From Clostridia bacterium (GTDB lineage: Bacteria; Bacillota; Clostridia; TANB77; CAG-508): a DNA stretch of 49,613 nt. The notes below the pieces were generated by a model. That model was not told the origin of the DNA. It saw nothing but the letters and a program-made list of their open reading frames with translations, and made no database searches. The first letter of the stretch is position 1, and each line of letters opens with the position of its first letter. Made by a program: the position numbers and the translations under genes. Shown here piece after piece: positions 1 through 10,702 of the stretch. The stretch spans positions 1 through 49,613 of the forward strand of contig JAAWNJ010000006.1 in the NCBI GenBank assembly GCA_022798895.1, written 5' to 3'.

Positions 1-1
1 A

Positions 2-830
2 GTAGTACCAAATGGAGGTACAGGAAATGTAGAATACACATATAATGGAGATGGAACACCAGCAGTGCAAGATGGAATCGTAATTGAAGATAATGAAGGC
101 AATCAGTTTGTATGGATACCAGTAGGAGACATTAAGAATAAAGATGGAACAACAACAACTATCACATTAGGAAGATATGAGGATTTTGAAACAAAGAATG
201 TAGCAGGAAATTATGTGCCAAAGCAAGATGCAGATAATTATACTCAAACAGTAACAATAGAAAGTGAATGTCAAGAATTAACTAGTGACTCTGAAAATGT
301 AGCTGCTAAGAATTTAGGAGGCTTTGTAAGCAAAACAAAGACAAACGGAGGGGTATTACTTTGGAAGATATGAAGCCAGTAAAGGAAGTGATAACAAAGT
401 AAAATCACAATACAATAAAGCTGTATGGGCTTATGTGTCGCAGCCAGATGCAGCAATAGCAGCCAGAAATATGTATAATAGCAGTTATGTGGAAAGTGAC
501 TTAATTAATAGCTATAGTTGGGATACTGCGATTGTTTTTATCCAACACTATTCGGGAAATAGTAATTATGCCAAGCAGGTGAGGTTGAGTTCAGAAATAT
601 CAAACACGGGGAGAGTAGGAGATAAGGTTTGTAATATCCATGACATGGCTTCAAATCGTGAAGAATGGACTACGGAGCATTCCACATCATCAGGAGGCTT
701 TAATGGTCCCTATGTTATTAGGGGAGGCTACTACCGTGGATACGCGTCAACATCCTCACGAGCAGGGTTGAGTGCCAATATTGGGAATAGTAATGACAAT
801 TCCTTCCGTACCTTGATTGTCGTGAAATAG
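2..830 (+). CDS. FGE/C-type-lectin-fold surface protein, 5' cut by window, frameshifted
   Basis: The reading frame enters from the left edge and matches the middle and end of the full paralogue at 20485-21651: both have a GDGTPxVQDGI segment, QFVWIPVG, a GRYEAS block, SDLxNSYxWDTAxxFIQ, and CNIHDM before an EW pair. These are landmarks of the formylglycine-generating-enzyme/sulfatase-modifying-factor fold, which often serves as a binding scaffold. The frame breaks near 350-353, where a run of four G reads as five frames apart: one G fewer would give TNGGYYFGRYEAS. This break is not at an in-frame CGG, unlike the other frameshifts in the window. The last 40 residues (VIRGGYY onward, ending FRTLIVVK) use richer GC codons than the body and differ strongly from the paralogue. 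It could be a pseudogene, carry a sequencing indel, or be a live variable protein. Confidence 0.75.
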
Positions 831-839
831 ACGATCTTA

Positions 840-852
840 GTCGCAACGCGAC
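840..852. other. GC-rich hairpin just after the FGE-fold gene
   Basis: A perfect five-base stem (GTCGC / GCGAC) with loop AAC starts ten bases after the stop codon, in an otherwise AT-rich genome. It lacks a T-run, so it is not a normal terminator. Diversity-generating retroelements place a short GC-rich hairpin just downstream of the variable region, which is one possible reading. Confidence 0.5.
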
Positions 853-913
853 GCCTTAATTCTCATACACATTCCTGAGCCCCTTGACTCTAGTAGCGTG
901 AAGAAAAAATAAA

Positions 914-942
914 TTGAAACTTTATGTTAATTATGATATAAT
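914..942 (+). promoter_or_regulatory. sigma-A promoter for the 1012 gene
   Basis: TTGAAA (914-919), a 17-base spacer, then TATAAT (937-942). It precedes the small gene at 1012 and leaves a leader of about 60 bases with AAGGAGG upstream of the start. Confidence 0.75.
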
Positions 943-1011
943 ATAGGAAGTACCAATTTTTTGTTAGCCATTTACGCAGACATTTAATAAACAACAAGGA
1001 GGACAATAATT

Positions 1012-1320
1012 ATGGCAAAGGTAGCATTTAAAGAGCGGAAGGTCTTAGGAGAGACCTACAGAGCAGTAGTATTCGATGGGATATTTTCCTGCAAAGTGCT
1101 GAGCAATGAGGACGGCGTCCTGGTTGTCGAGCACTTTGCAACATCCACAAATCCGTTTGAAGCGATTCGCGCCATGTGTAACTGCTTCAACGATTTGGCA
1201 GAAAACTACGGCGTGAACAAAATCAAGGTCACTCTGAATCATGTAACCATGACGATAACGGCAGAAAATGCCAAAAGGCCGGAGGAAATGTACCTGTACT
1301 GGAAAGAGAAGATGGCGTAA
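1012..1320 (+). CDS. Hypothetical 102-residue protein, GC-rich
   Basis: I do not recognise the family. The product is small and soluble-looking, begins MAKVAFKERKV, and has a central segment with two cysteines (MCNCFNDL). It is a well-formed single-gene unit: consensus promoter at 914-942, AAGGAGG nine bases before the ATG, and its own terminator at 1330-1370. Base composition and codons (CTG, GTC, GGC, TCC) are clearly GC-richer than every neighbour, suggesting recent acquisition. It contains an in-frame CGG (1036-1038, codon 9) that must be read as arginine for the frame to stay open; a +1 move there would meet a stop three codons on. It is therefore the single counterexample to the CGG pattern seen elsewhere. 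Confidence 0.7.
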   Translation: MAKVAFKERKVLGETYRAVVFDGIFSCKVLSNEDGVLVVEHFATSTNPFEAIRAMCNCFNDLAENYGVNKIKVTLNHVTMTITAENAKRPEEMYLYWKEKMA

Positions 1321-1329
1321 CAATGGCTG

Positions 1330-1370
1330 CCCCCAAACTTAGCAAATGCTAGTGAGGGGGTATTTTTATT
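1330..1370 (+). terminator. Rho-independent terminator
   Basis: CCCCC pairs with GGGGG around an inner TAGCA/TGCTA stem, followed by a T-rich tail. It lies ten bases after the 1012 gene. Confidence 0.8.
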
Positions 1371-1438
1371 TGTAAATATAAAATTAAAAAATGCATAAAA
1401 ATTCCACTTCTTGGAGAAGATAGAATTAAAACTATCAC

Positions 1439-1540
1439 GGACTAACAGTTTTTAAATGGCGAAGCCATAAAAAACTGTAACGTTCGAATAATTTATTTCT
1501 ACGTAAATTACACATTTTGTGTAATTTACTAGAACTAAAA
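1439..1540 (+). repeat. Repeated two-hairpin element, copy 1 (family 2)
   Basis: Two hairpins joined by a linker: the first (1445-1478) pairs ACAGTTTTT with AAAAACTGT around a GGC-GAA-GCC tip; the second is a perfect 12-bp stem (1503-1514 with 1518-1529). The linker TGTAACGTTCG.ATAATTTAT and the flanks CTAAC and TAGAACTAA recur at 31900-32056, where the hairpin sequences differ but still pair. It fills most of the intergenic region before the glucan synthase gene. It may be a small mobile element or a structured RNA. Confidence 0.6.
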
Positions 1541-1565
1541 AAAAAACAAGGAGTGGAATTTTAAA

Positions 1566-4500
1566 GTGGAATACAAAACTTTATCCATGAAAGGAACTAT
1601 TTTAAATCAAAATCAATTAGAAAATTACTTAGAAACCATAGCAACAGACCATAATTTACAAAATACTTCTAGCAAAAATACGTACCCAATTCCAAGACTA
1701 AAAGAAAATTTTGAAGTCATCACAGAAGTATATCAGTTATTAAATGAACATATCAAATTAAAAATTCCCATTCATCCAGCAGGAGAATGGATATTAGATA
1801 ACTATTATGTGATAGACCAAACTGTAAAAAATATCAAACAAGATTTGAGTTTAAAAAAATATACTAGTTTTTTGGGGTTAGCAAATGGAACATACAAAGG
1901 ATTTGCCAGAATTTATGTACTAGCTAGCGAAATCGTGAATTATACCAATAATAAAATTGATGGAAAAACTTTGAGCCAATTGTTGCAAGCCTATCAAAGA
2001 AAAAAGAGTTTAAGTATGGAGGAAATATGGAATATCAGCCTCTTTTTAAAGCTTGCCTTAATTGAAAATATCCGTGAAATTTGCGAAAAAATCTATTCTG
2101 CTCAAGTTCAAAAATATAAAGTAGAAAATATGATAGAAAGATTAGTCGAAAACAAAGAAAAAGAAGAACTACAATTCGATCACTTAAACAATTACAAAGA
2201 AAAAGTAAAATCATATGGCGAAATGAAATACCCTTTTATTGAATATCTTTCTTACCGACTAAAAAAATATGGAAAAAAAGCATACCCCTTTTTAATGGTA
2301 TTAGAAGAACAAGTAGGTAGAATGGGAATGGCAGTATCAGAAGTAGTAGAAAAAGAGCATTTTGATATTGCCCTTCGCAAAATTGCAATAGGAAATTGCA
2401 TTACGAGTATCAAAACCCTAAGCAGAATTAGTATGGCAGAAATTTTTGAACAAATTAATGGAGTAGAAGATATTTTAAAACAAGACCCAGCAGGTGTTTA
2501 TGATAAAATGGATTATGAGACCAAAGTAGCTTACAGAAATCAAATCAAGGAAATTTCACAAAAAACTAAAATTTCTGAAATCTATATTAGCAAAAAATGT
2601 TTAGAGCTAAGCAAAAATAATGCAGAACCTCCACAAAGTAAAAAAGCCCACATCGGTTATTATTTATTAGATGAAGGAAAACAGATTTTAATAGAAGAAC
2701 TAACAGGAAAGAAACCTAAAAAAGCTTCAAATACAAAAAAGATAGGGTATGCCATCATTGCTTTAATTATATTAACATTAGGTACTAGCAGCCTATTTGC
2801 ATGGTATTTATATACTCAAACACATCAAATCGCTTGGTCTATTTTACTAGCTTTATTATTACTCATCCCAACCCAAGTCATTTGGGTACAAATAGGGCAA
2901 TACATCTTAGGCAAATTTGTCAAACCAAAGATAATTCCAAAACTAGACTATATAGATGGTGTACCACTAGAAAGTAGCACCTTTGTAGTTATTCCTACTA
3001 TTCTAAATTCCAAAGAAAAAGTAAAAGAACTAATGGAGCGTTTAGAAGTCTACTATATGGCAAACAAAAGTGATAATCTATACTTTGCCATTTTAGGAGA
3101 TTGTACTAGTGGAAAAAATCAAAAAGAACCATTTGATGAAGAAGTAATCCAAAGTGGAAAACAAGAAGCAAAAAGATTAAATGAAAAATATCCAGATGCA
3201 AATTTTCCTAAATTTCATTTCCTATATCGTAAAAGAGTATGGAACGAAAAGGAAGAATGCTATTTAGGCTGGGAGAGAAAAAGAGGATTATTAAATCAAT
3301 TCAATGAATATATTTTAGGAAAAGAAAAGGACAGCTTTTTAGCAAATACCATAGAAGAGATAAAAGAAAAGCAACCAAAAATGAAATATATTATCACACT
3401 AGATGCAGACACTCGGGTTGAGTTTAAATACAGGACTAGAACTAATTGGAGGAATGGCACACATCTTAAACACTCCTATTCTAAATGAGAAAAAAGACCT
3501 AGTTATTGAAGGACATGCATTACTGCAGCCAAGAGTAGGAATTTCACTATTAGAAGTAGGAAAAAGCTTGTTTACTAAAATCTATGCAGGTTCTGGAGGA
3601 AAAGATGCTTACACTAATGCTATTTCCGACATTTATCAAGACAATTTTGAAGAAGGAATTTTTACAGGAAAAGGTATTTATGATGTAGAAGTATTTTCTA
3701 CAGTATTAGCTAAAGAAATTAAAGAAAATACTGTACTAAGCCATGACTTATTAGAAGGAAGCTATTTAAGATGTGGACTTGCCTCAGACATTGTATTAAT
3801 GGACGGATACCCAAGCAGTTATAACAGTTTTAAAACAAGATTACACCGCTGGATACGTGGAGATTGGCAAGTAGCTAAATGGCTAGGAAATAGTATATAT
3901 AACAAGCATGGAGAAAAAAAGCATAATCCATTAACTCTACTTTCCAAATATAAAATCTTTGACAACTTAATTAGAAGCTTACAAGAGCCAATGATTATTT
4001 TAACCATGATTTATGCTAGCATTTTAGATGTGATTTACTCTATTAAAATAGGGCCAATTATAGCAATTTCGGTTATTTCAGCAGTGATACCAATGTTATT
4101 AGAAATAATCAACCGCATTATTTTCAAAAAGGAAGCAGAAACTGTACAAAAAACATTCACTAAAACAATTTCAGGAGTAAAAGCAAGTATTATTCGAGGC
4201 ATTTTAGCTATTAGCATATTACCAGACAAAGCATATTTTAGTATCAATGCTTGTATCAAAACCCTATATCGTATGCTCATTAGCAAAAAGCATTTCTTAG
4301 AATGGATGACAGCAGAAGAAGCAGAGAAAAATGCAAAAAAAGATTTATTTTCCTATTATCGTAATATGCTATCCAATGTCATATTAGGTACATTAGGTAT
4401 CTTACTCTTATTTATTTTGCCACAAAATATTTTAAGCATTTTCCTATTTGTTCTATCTAGTTTATGGCTAATTGCACCAGCCATTATGTGCTATATTAGC

Positions 4501-7500
4501 AAAGAAATCAAAATACAAGAAAAATTAGAAAGATTAAAACCAGAAGAGCAAAAATATGTATTAGAAATAGGGCAAAAAACATGGCAATATTTTAAAGACC
4601 ATTTAAAATCAGAATACAATTACTTGCCACCTGACAATTATCAAGAAGATAGAAAACCAAAAGTCGTACCAAGGACTTCTTCTACCAATATTGGGTTAGC
4701 ACTGTTAGCAGTCATTTCAAGCTATGATTTAGGGTATGAAAGTATAGAAAATACCATAGAGCTATTAGAAAAAATGATAGAGACCATTCAAAACTTACCA
4801 AAATGGAATGGGCATTTATATAATTGGTATGACATTCAAACTTTGCAACCATTAAAACCTAGGTATGTTTCTTCAGTAGATAGCGGAAACTTTGTGGGCT
4901 ACCTATTTGTTTTAAAACAGTTTTTAGAAGAACAACAACTAAAATCAATGATAGAAATAGTAAATGCCATTATTGAACAAACGAACTTTCAAGTATTATA
5001 TGACGAAGAAACAAGACTTTTCTCTATTGGGTTTAATGTAGAAGAAAACAAATTAACAGACTCCTATTATGATTTACTTGCATCAGAAGCAAGACAAGCA
5101 AGTTTAGTAGCCATTGCAAAAAAAGATATTTCAGTAAAACATTGGAACAACCTAAGTAGAACTTTGACAATTTTAAACCAATATAAAGGGCTTATTTCAT
5201 GGTCAGGAACAGCTTTTGAATATTTGATGCCAAATATGAACATTCCAAAATATCCAGGAAGTTTGCTTGCAGAATCCACAGAATTTATGCTTATGTGCCA
5301 ACAAGAATATGCTAAAAAATTGCATATTCCTTGGGGAATTTCAGAATCTGCATTTCACTTAAAAGACTTACACAATAACTACCAATACAAGGCATTTGGT
5401 ATCCCATGGCTAGGACTAAAAAGAGGACTAGCAGATGAAATGGTAGTAGCAAGCTATGGAAGTATTTTAGCTATTCCAGAAGAACCAAAACAAGTAGTTG
5501 AAAACTTAAAAAGGCTAGAGCAAACAGGGATGTATCAAAAATATGGGTTTTATGAAGCCATAGACTATACACCAACTCGTCTCAAAAAAGGACAAGAATA
5601 TGCGATAGTAAAAACTTATATGGCACACCATCAAGGCCTTATATTACTTGCTATTAATAATTTATTCCATCAAAATATTCTGCAAAAAAGATTTATGAAA
5701 AATCCGCAAATGCAAGCAATAGATATACTTCTACAAGAAAAAATGCCAGAAAATATTATCATTACTAAAGAGGAAAAAGAAAAAGTAGAAAAAATGAAAT
5801 ATGTAGATGACCAAAGTTATACTCAAAAAGAAATTACAAAACCAGTAACCAAACTACCACAAATCAATGTCTTAGCTAGTGAAAACTATACCATAGTAAC
5901 AGACAGCAAAGGACAAGGGTATAGTAAATATGGAGACATTTTAATCCACAGATATAAAAAGACAGATGATGTAGAACAAGGAATTTTCTGTTTCTTAAAA
6001 AATGTCAAAACCAATCGTATTTGGACAACAGGGCATATGAGTTATCTTGCAAATCCAGACCAATATTCCATTTGCTTTACACCAGCTCAGACCAAAATTA
6101 CAAGACAAGATGGAAATATAGAAACAATAGCTAAAATTGGGATTTCTCCAGATGAACCAGTAGAATTTAGAACAATTGAACTAACCAACCGTGGAATAGA
6201 ACCAGAAACTTTGGAAATTACGAGCTATTTAGAACCAGTTTTATCACAAGAGGCACAAGACTATGCCCATCCAGCCTTTAATAAGCTATTTTTAAATTAC
6301 GAATATTTAGAAGATACCCATTCTATTTTAGTTACAAGAAGAACTAGGACGGCAAGTGAACAAAAGGTATTTTTAGGGGTAAATTTCTATACAGAAAATG
6401 AAACAATTGGAGAAGTGGAATATGAAATTGATAAAGAGAAGTTTTATGGAAGAAATAATTTAGGATTACCAAATGCGGTTAAAAACTCTAGTTTATTAAG
6501 TAGCCAAATAAATCTTACAACAGAGCCAATTGTCAGTATGAAACGTACCATAACAATACAGCCGCAGCAAAAAGTAACATTAAATTTAGTATTAGCTGTA
6601 GGAGACAGCAAAGAACAAGTGGTAGAAGAATTAGAGAAATTTAGCAACCAAGAAACTATCTACTATCATTTAGAATTAGCAAAAGCAAAAGTAGAAGCAG
6701 CAAACCGTTATTTAGGAATTAGGGCTAAACAATTAGACACTTATCAGAAAATGGCAGGATATTTACTAAAATCAAATCCACTAAAGGCATTAATCAATAA
6801 AGCAGATATGCTAGTTCCAGTTAGTAAACTATGGCAATATGGAATTTCAGGAGATTTACCAATTTTGCTACTTCATATCAAGACATTAGAAGAAATAGAA
6901 GTAGTAGAAGAAGCTTTAAAAGCTTATGAATATTTTCGCTTAAAAAATGTTCTATTAGATTTAGTTATTATCAGTGAAGAAAAATATAGTTATGAAAGTA
7001 GTGTCAAAGAAGCCATTTTTGCCAGTGTTTTAAATCAAAATTTAGGATATTTACAAAATATCAAAGGTGGTATTTTCATTTTAGAAAACTTGTCAGAAGA
7101 AGAGCTAGAGTTGCTAGAGTATAGAGCAAATTTGAGTTTTCATGGAAACAATACAATTTGGCGTTCCTTAAAAGAAGCAGAAGAAGAATATCTTGATAAA
7201 ATACGAGAAGTGCCAAAAGAAGAACCACCAAAAATGATATTAGAAGAAGTACCAATTCATGAAGAATTGGATGTAGAAAAATTAAAATACTATAATGAAT
7301 ATGGTGGATTTTCAGAAGATGGTACAGAGTATCATATCCGTGTCCACAAAAATCAAAAGTTACCATCTGTTTGGAGCCATTTGTTAACAAACAAAAACTT
7401 TGGAACCTTAGTAACAGAAAGCATGGGAGGATATACCTGGTATAAAAATAGTAGATTAAATCGTTTAACTGCATGGAATAATGGGCCAGTAGTAGATGTT

Positions 7501-9672
7501 CCTTCAGAAGTAATTTATATGCAAGATTTAGATACTAAAAAGATATGGTCTTTAGGGTTTAATCCTTGTCCAGATGAAAATGATTATCACATTACCTATG
7601 GGTTTGGATATGCTAAATATAAGCATGCAAGTAAAGGAATTACGCAAAAGGTAGATGTTTTTGTACCAATGGAAGATAATATCAAGGTACAAGCAATTAG
7701 GTTAGAAAACAATGAATTGCATAAGAAGAAATATAAACTAGTCTACTATGTAAAACCCGTTTTAGAAGAAGATGAACTAAAATCAAATGGATTTTTAAAA
7801 TTAGATTTTTATGAAAATGCAAATGTCATTTGTATGCAAAATATGGCAGCAGAAGAAAATAACCAATATTTATTTGTATCTAGTAGTGAAAAAATCACTT
7901 CTTATACTGGTAGCAAATCAGGTTTCTTTGGAAAAGGTAATTTAATGCATCCAGATGGTATTGACCAAATAGAACTGAACAAGGAAAACAGTTTATGGCA
8001 AGATGGCATTATAGCAGTTCAGTGTGAAGTAGAATTAGAAGCACTAGAAAGTAAAAAAGTCATTTTCACATTAGGGGTAGGAAAAGATGTCTTAGAATGC
8101 CAAGACTTAAGCTATCAGTATCGAAATAATAGTAAAGTATCTGAAGAATATGAAAATACCAAAAGATATTGGAGAGAATTACTAGGGCAAGTGCAAGTTA
8201 CAACCCCTCTTGAGTCTACGAATTTGTTATTAAATGGTTGGCTACTCTATCAAGTTATTACTTCTAGGTTATGGGGCAAAACAGGATATTATCAATCAGG
8301 TGGAGCTTTTGGATTTAGAGACCAATTGCAAGATTGCCTTGCTTTAAAATATATCAAGCCTGAAATGCTAAAAAATCAAATTATCAAACATGCTGAACAT
8401 CAATTTATAGAAGGAGATGTGGAGCATTGGTGGCATGAAGAAACAAAAAGAGGAATACGAACGAAGTTTAGTGATGACCGTTTATGGCTGGTATATTTAA
8501 CAGAAGAATATTTGGATTTTACAGGAGATAATAGTATTTTAGAGACACAAATTCCATATCTTGCAGGAGAACCATTAACAGAAGGAATAGATGAAAGATA
8601 TGATTTGTATTTACCTTCAGACACACTAGAAAGTTTATATGAACATTGCAAAAAGGCAATTCAGATTTCTTTAAACTTTGGAGAAAATGGACTTCCGAAA
8701 ATAGGGTCAGGTGATTGGAATGATGGATTTAGTACAGTAGGAAATAAAGGAAAGGGAGAAAGTATATGGCTTGGATTTTTCCTTTATGAGATATTGAAAA
8801 GATTTATTCCAATTTGTCAAGAAAGGAAAGAAGAAGAACTTGCAAAACAATATGAGCAAATTATGGAAAAATTGAAAAGAGCACTTAACTCAAATGGTTG
8901 GGATGGAAGATGGTTTAGACGTGCATTTATGGATGATGGCAGTGTACTAGGTAGTATTCAAAATGAAGAGTGTAGAATAGATGCAATTGCACAAAGTTGG
9001 GCCGTTATTTCATCAGCAGGGGATAATGATAAAAAATATATTTCGATGCAAAGCTTAGAAAACCACTTAGTAGATAAAGAAAATGGCATTATCAAATTAT
9101 TAGACCCTCCATTTGATAAAGGAAGTTTAGAACCAGGATATATTAAAGCATATGTGCCAGGAACAAGAGAAAATGGAGGACAATATACCCATGGAGCGAT
9201 TTGGGCAATAATAGCAGAAACGATATTAGGTTTTGGAGACAAAGCAGGAGAACTTTATCGAATGATTAATCCAATTGAACACAGTAGAACAAAAGAAGCG
9301 GCAACCAAATATAAAGTAGAGCCATATGTTGTTTGTGCAGATGTGTCAGGACAGAGAAACTTAGCAGGAAGAGGTGGATGGACTTGGTATACAGGCTCAA
9401 GTAGTTGGATGTATGAAACAGGTATTAAATATCTGCTAGGATTACGTATTCAAAAAGGAATATTCCATATGGAACCTTGTATTCCAAGCAATTGGAAAGA
9501 ATATTCTATTAGATATCAGTATGGAAATAGTAGATATCATATCCAAGTCAATAATCCAAATGGAAAAACAACAGGAGTAACAACATTTAAACTAAATGGA
9601 GAAGAAATAGCAGAAAAGCAAATTGCCTTGAATGATAATGGGGGAATTTACAAAATAGAAATAGAAATGTAA
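1566..9672 (+). CDS. Cyclic beta-1,2-glucan synthase-like protein (GT84 + GH94), with CGG +1 shift
   Basis: A giant polytopic enzyme of about 2,700 residues once the frame is joined, the usual size of the NdvB/Cgs family that makes and cyclises beta-1,2-glucan. Membrane segments lie near residues 400-450; the glycosyltransferase follows with ITLDADT-G near 611-617; more membrane segments lie near 930-980; then a glycoamylase-like region (YMAHHQG) and a C-terminal GH94 (alpha/alpha)6 domain with SGDWNDGF near 2380 and GRGGWTWYTGSSSWMYE. It reads open from 1566 to 3413 in one frame and from 3415 to 9672 in the next. At 3414-3416 the zero-frame codon is CGG; skipping the C gives DADTGLSLNTGLEL, the family sequence. 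Start is GTG with AAGGAG 12 bases upstream; ATG at 1587 is an alternative. Substrate is inferred from family only; a 1,2-beta-oligoglucan phosphorylase-like role is possible. Confidence 0.85.
3414..3416 (+). other. In-frame CGG with +1 frameshift, site 1 (glucan synthase)
   Basis: Zero-frame reading is GAC ACT CGG GTT; the family sequence needs ACT then GGG TTG AGT. The shift falls at the glycine straight after the glycosyltransferase DADT motif. Confidence 0.85.
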
Positions 9673-9674
9673 AT

Positions 9675-9722
9675 AAAAAGATATATCGCTTTTGTACTAA
9701 CTACTTGCGATATATCTTTTTT
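9675..9722 (+). terminator. Rho-independent terminator after the glucan synthase
   Basis: AAAGATATATCGC pairs with GCGATATATCTTT across a 17-18 base loop and is followed by Ts. The gene is probably monocistronic. Confidence 0.85.
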
Positions 9723-9792
9723 CATATTACAAAACCGTTTCATTTATATTGCAAAACGATGTCAGAAATATTACGAAAATGTATAAAAAAAC

Positions 9793-9821
9793 TTGTACAA
9801 AAAACGGTAATATGATATAAC
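9793..9821 (+). promoter_or_regulatory. Promoter of the two-component operon
   Basis: TTGTAC (9793-9798), 17-base spacer, TATAAC (9816-9821), about 35 bases before the response-regulator start. Confidence 0.6.
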
Positions 9822-9855
9822 TATAAAGAATAGAAACGAAAAGGAAGGTGGGACG

Positions 9856-10632
9856 GTGTACGTGGAAGAAAAATTAGGAATACAAGAAAATGAAGATAGA
9901 AAAATGAACGACAAAAAGGTTATTTTAGTAGTAGATGATGAAAAACCAATTAGAGATATTTTGGTATATAACTTACAAAAAGAAGGATATGAAACAATAG
10001 AAGCAGAGGATGGAGAAACTGCTATTAAAGTAGCACTAGATAATAGAATTGATTTGATTTTGCTAGATATTATGCTTCCAAAGGTAGATGGACTAACAGT
10101 ATGTCAAAGATTAAGACATACTCTAAATGTACCAATTTTAATTCTATCTGCCAAAGATGAAGAAATTGATAAAATTTTAGGACTAGAATTAGGAGCAGAT
10201 GACTATATTACAAAGCCATTTAGTGTAAGAGAGTTAATTGCCAGAGTAAAAGCAAACCTAAGAAAAGCAGAAGTAGCAGGACAACAAAAAGAAACATTAG
10301 TTGAAGAAAAACAAAGCGAAAAGCCAAGCAATACGATTTCTTTAGGAGAACTTATGATTGACTCAGACAAATTTGAAGTAAGAGTAAGAGGAGATGTTAT
10401 TGATTTAACTCTTAGAGAATTTGAAGTATTAAAATACTTAGCAAATCAACCAGGACAAGTTGTCACCAGAGAGATTCTATTAGAAAAAGTATGGGGCTAT
10501 GAGTATTATGGAGACATCAGAACAGTAGATGTTACAGTTAGAAGAATTAGAGAGAAAATTGAAAAAGACACATCAGCACCTAAGATTTTGATTACTAAGA
10601 GGGGGGTAGGCTATTACCTAGCATCAGAGTGA
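9856..10632 (+). CDS. walR: OmpR/PhoB-family response regulator, WalR-like
   Basis: A receiver domain (VVDDEKPIRDIL near residue 25, phospho-acceptor in LLDIMLPK near 72, KPF near 122) is followed by a basic linker and a C-terminal winged helix (LTLREFEVLKYLANQPG to RGVGYYL). This is the OmpR/PhoB architecture, and the receiver sequence is close to WalR/PhoP regulators of Firmicutes, which control cell-wall homeostasis. It is followed 70 bases later by a histidine kinase of the matching class. The GTG start at 9856 has AAGGAAGGTGGG upstream; an internal ATG at 9904 matches the usual N-terminus better but lacks a good ribosome site. The walR name is inferred from kinase architecture and adjacency; PhoP remains possible. 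Confidence 0.85.
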   Translation: MYVEEKLGIQENEDRKMNDKKVILVVDDEKPIRDILVYNLQKEGYETIEAEDGETAIKVALDNRIDLILLDIMLPKVDGLTVCQRLRHTLNVPILILSAKDEEIDKILGLELGADDYITKPFSVRELIARVKANLRKAEVAGQQKETLVEEKQSEKPSNTISLGELMIDSDKFEVRVRGDVIDLTLREFEVLKYLANQPGQVVTREILLEKVWGYEYYGDIRTVDVTVRRIREKIEKDTSAPKILITKRGVGYYLASE

Positions 10633-10702
10633 AAAAATAATTAGCATGTTGTGCCATTAAACTACAATTGAAATTTAAGAATACACAAAAGGAATAAAAA
10701 AA

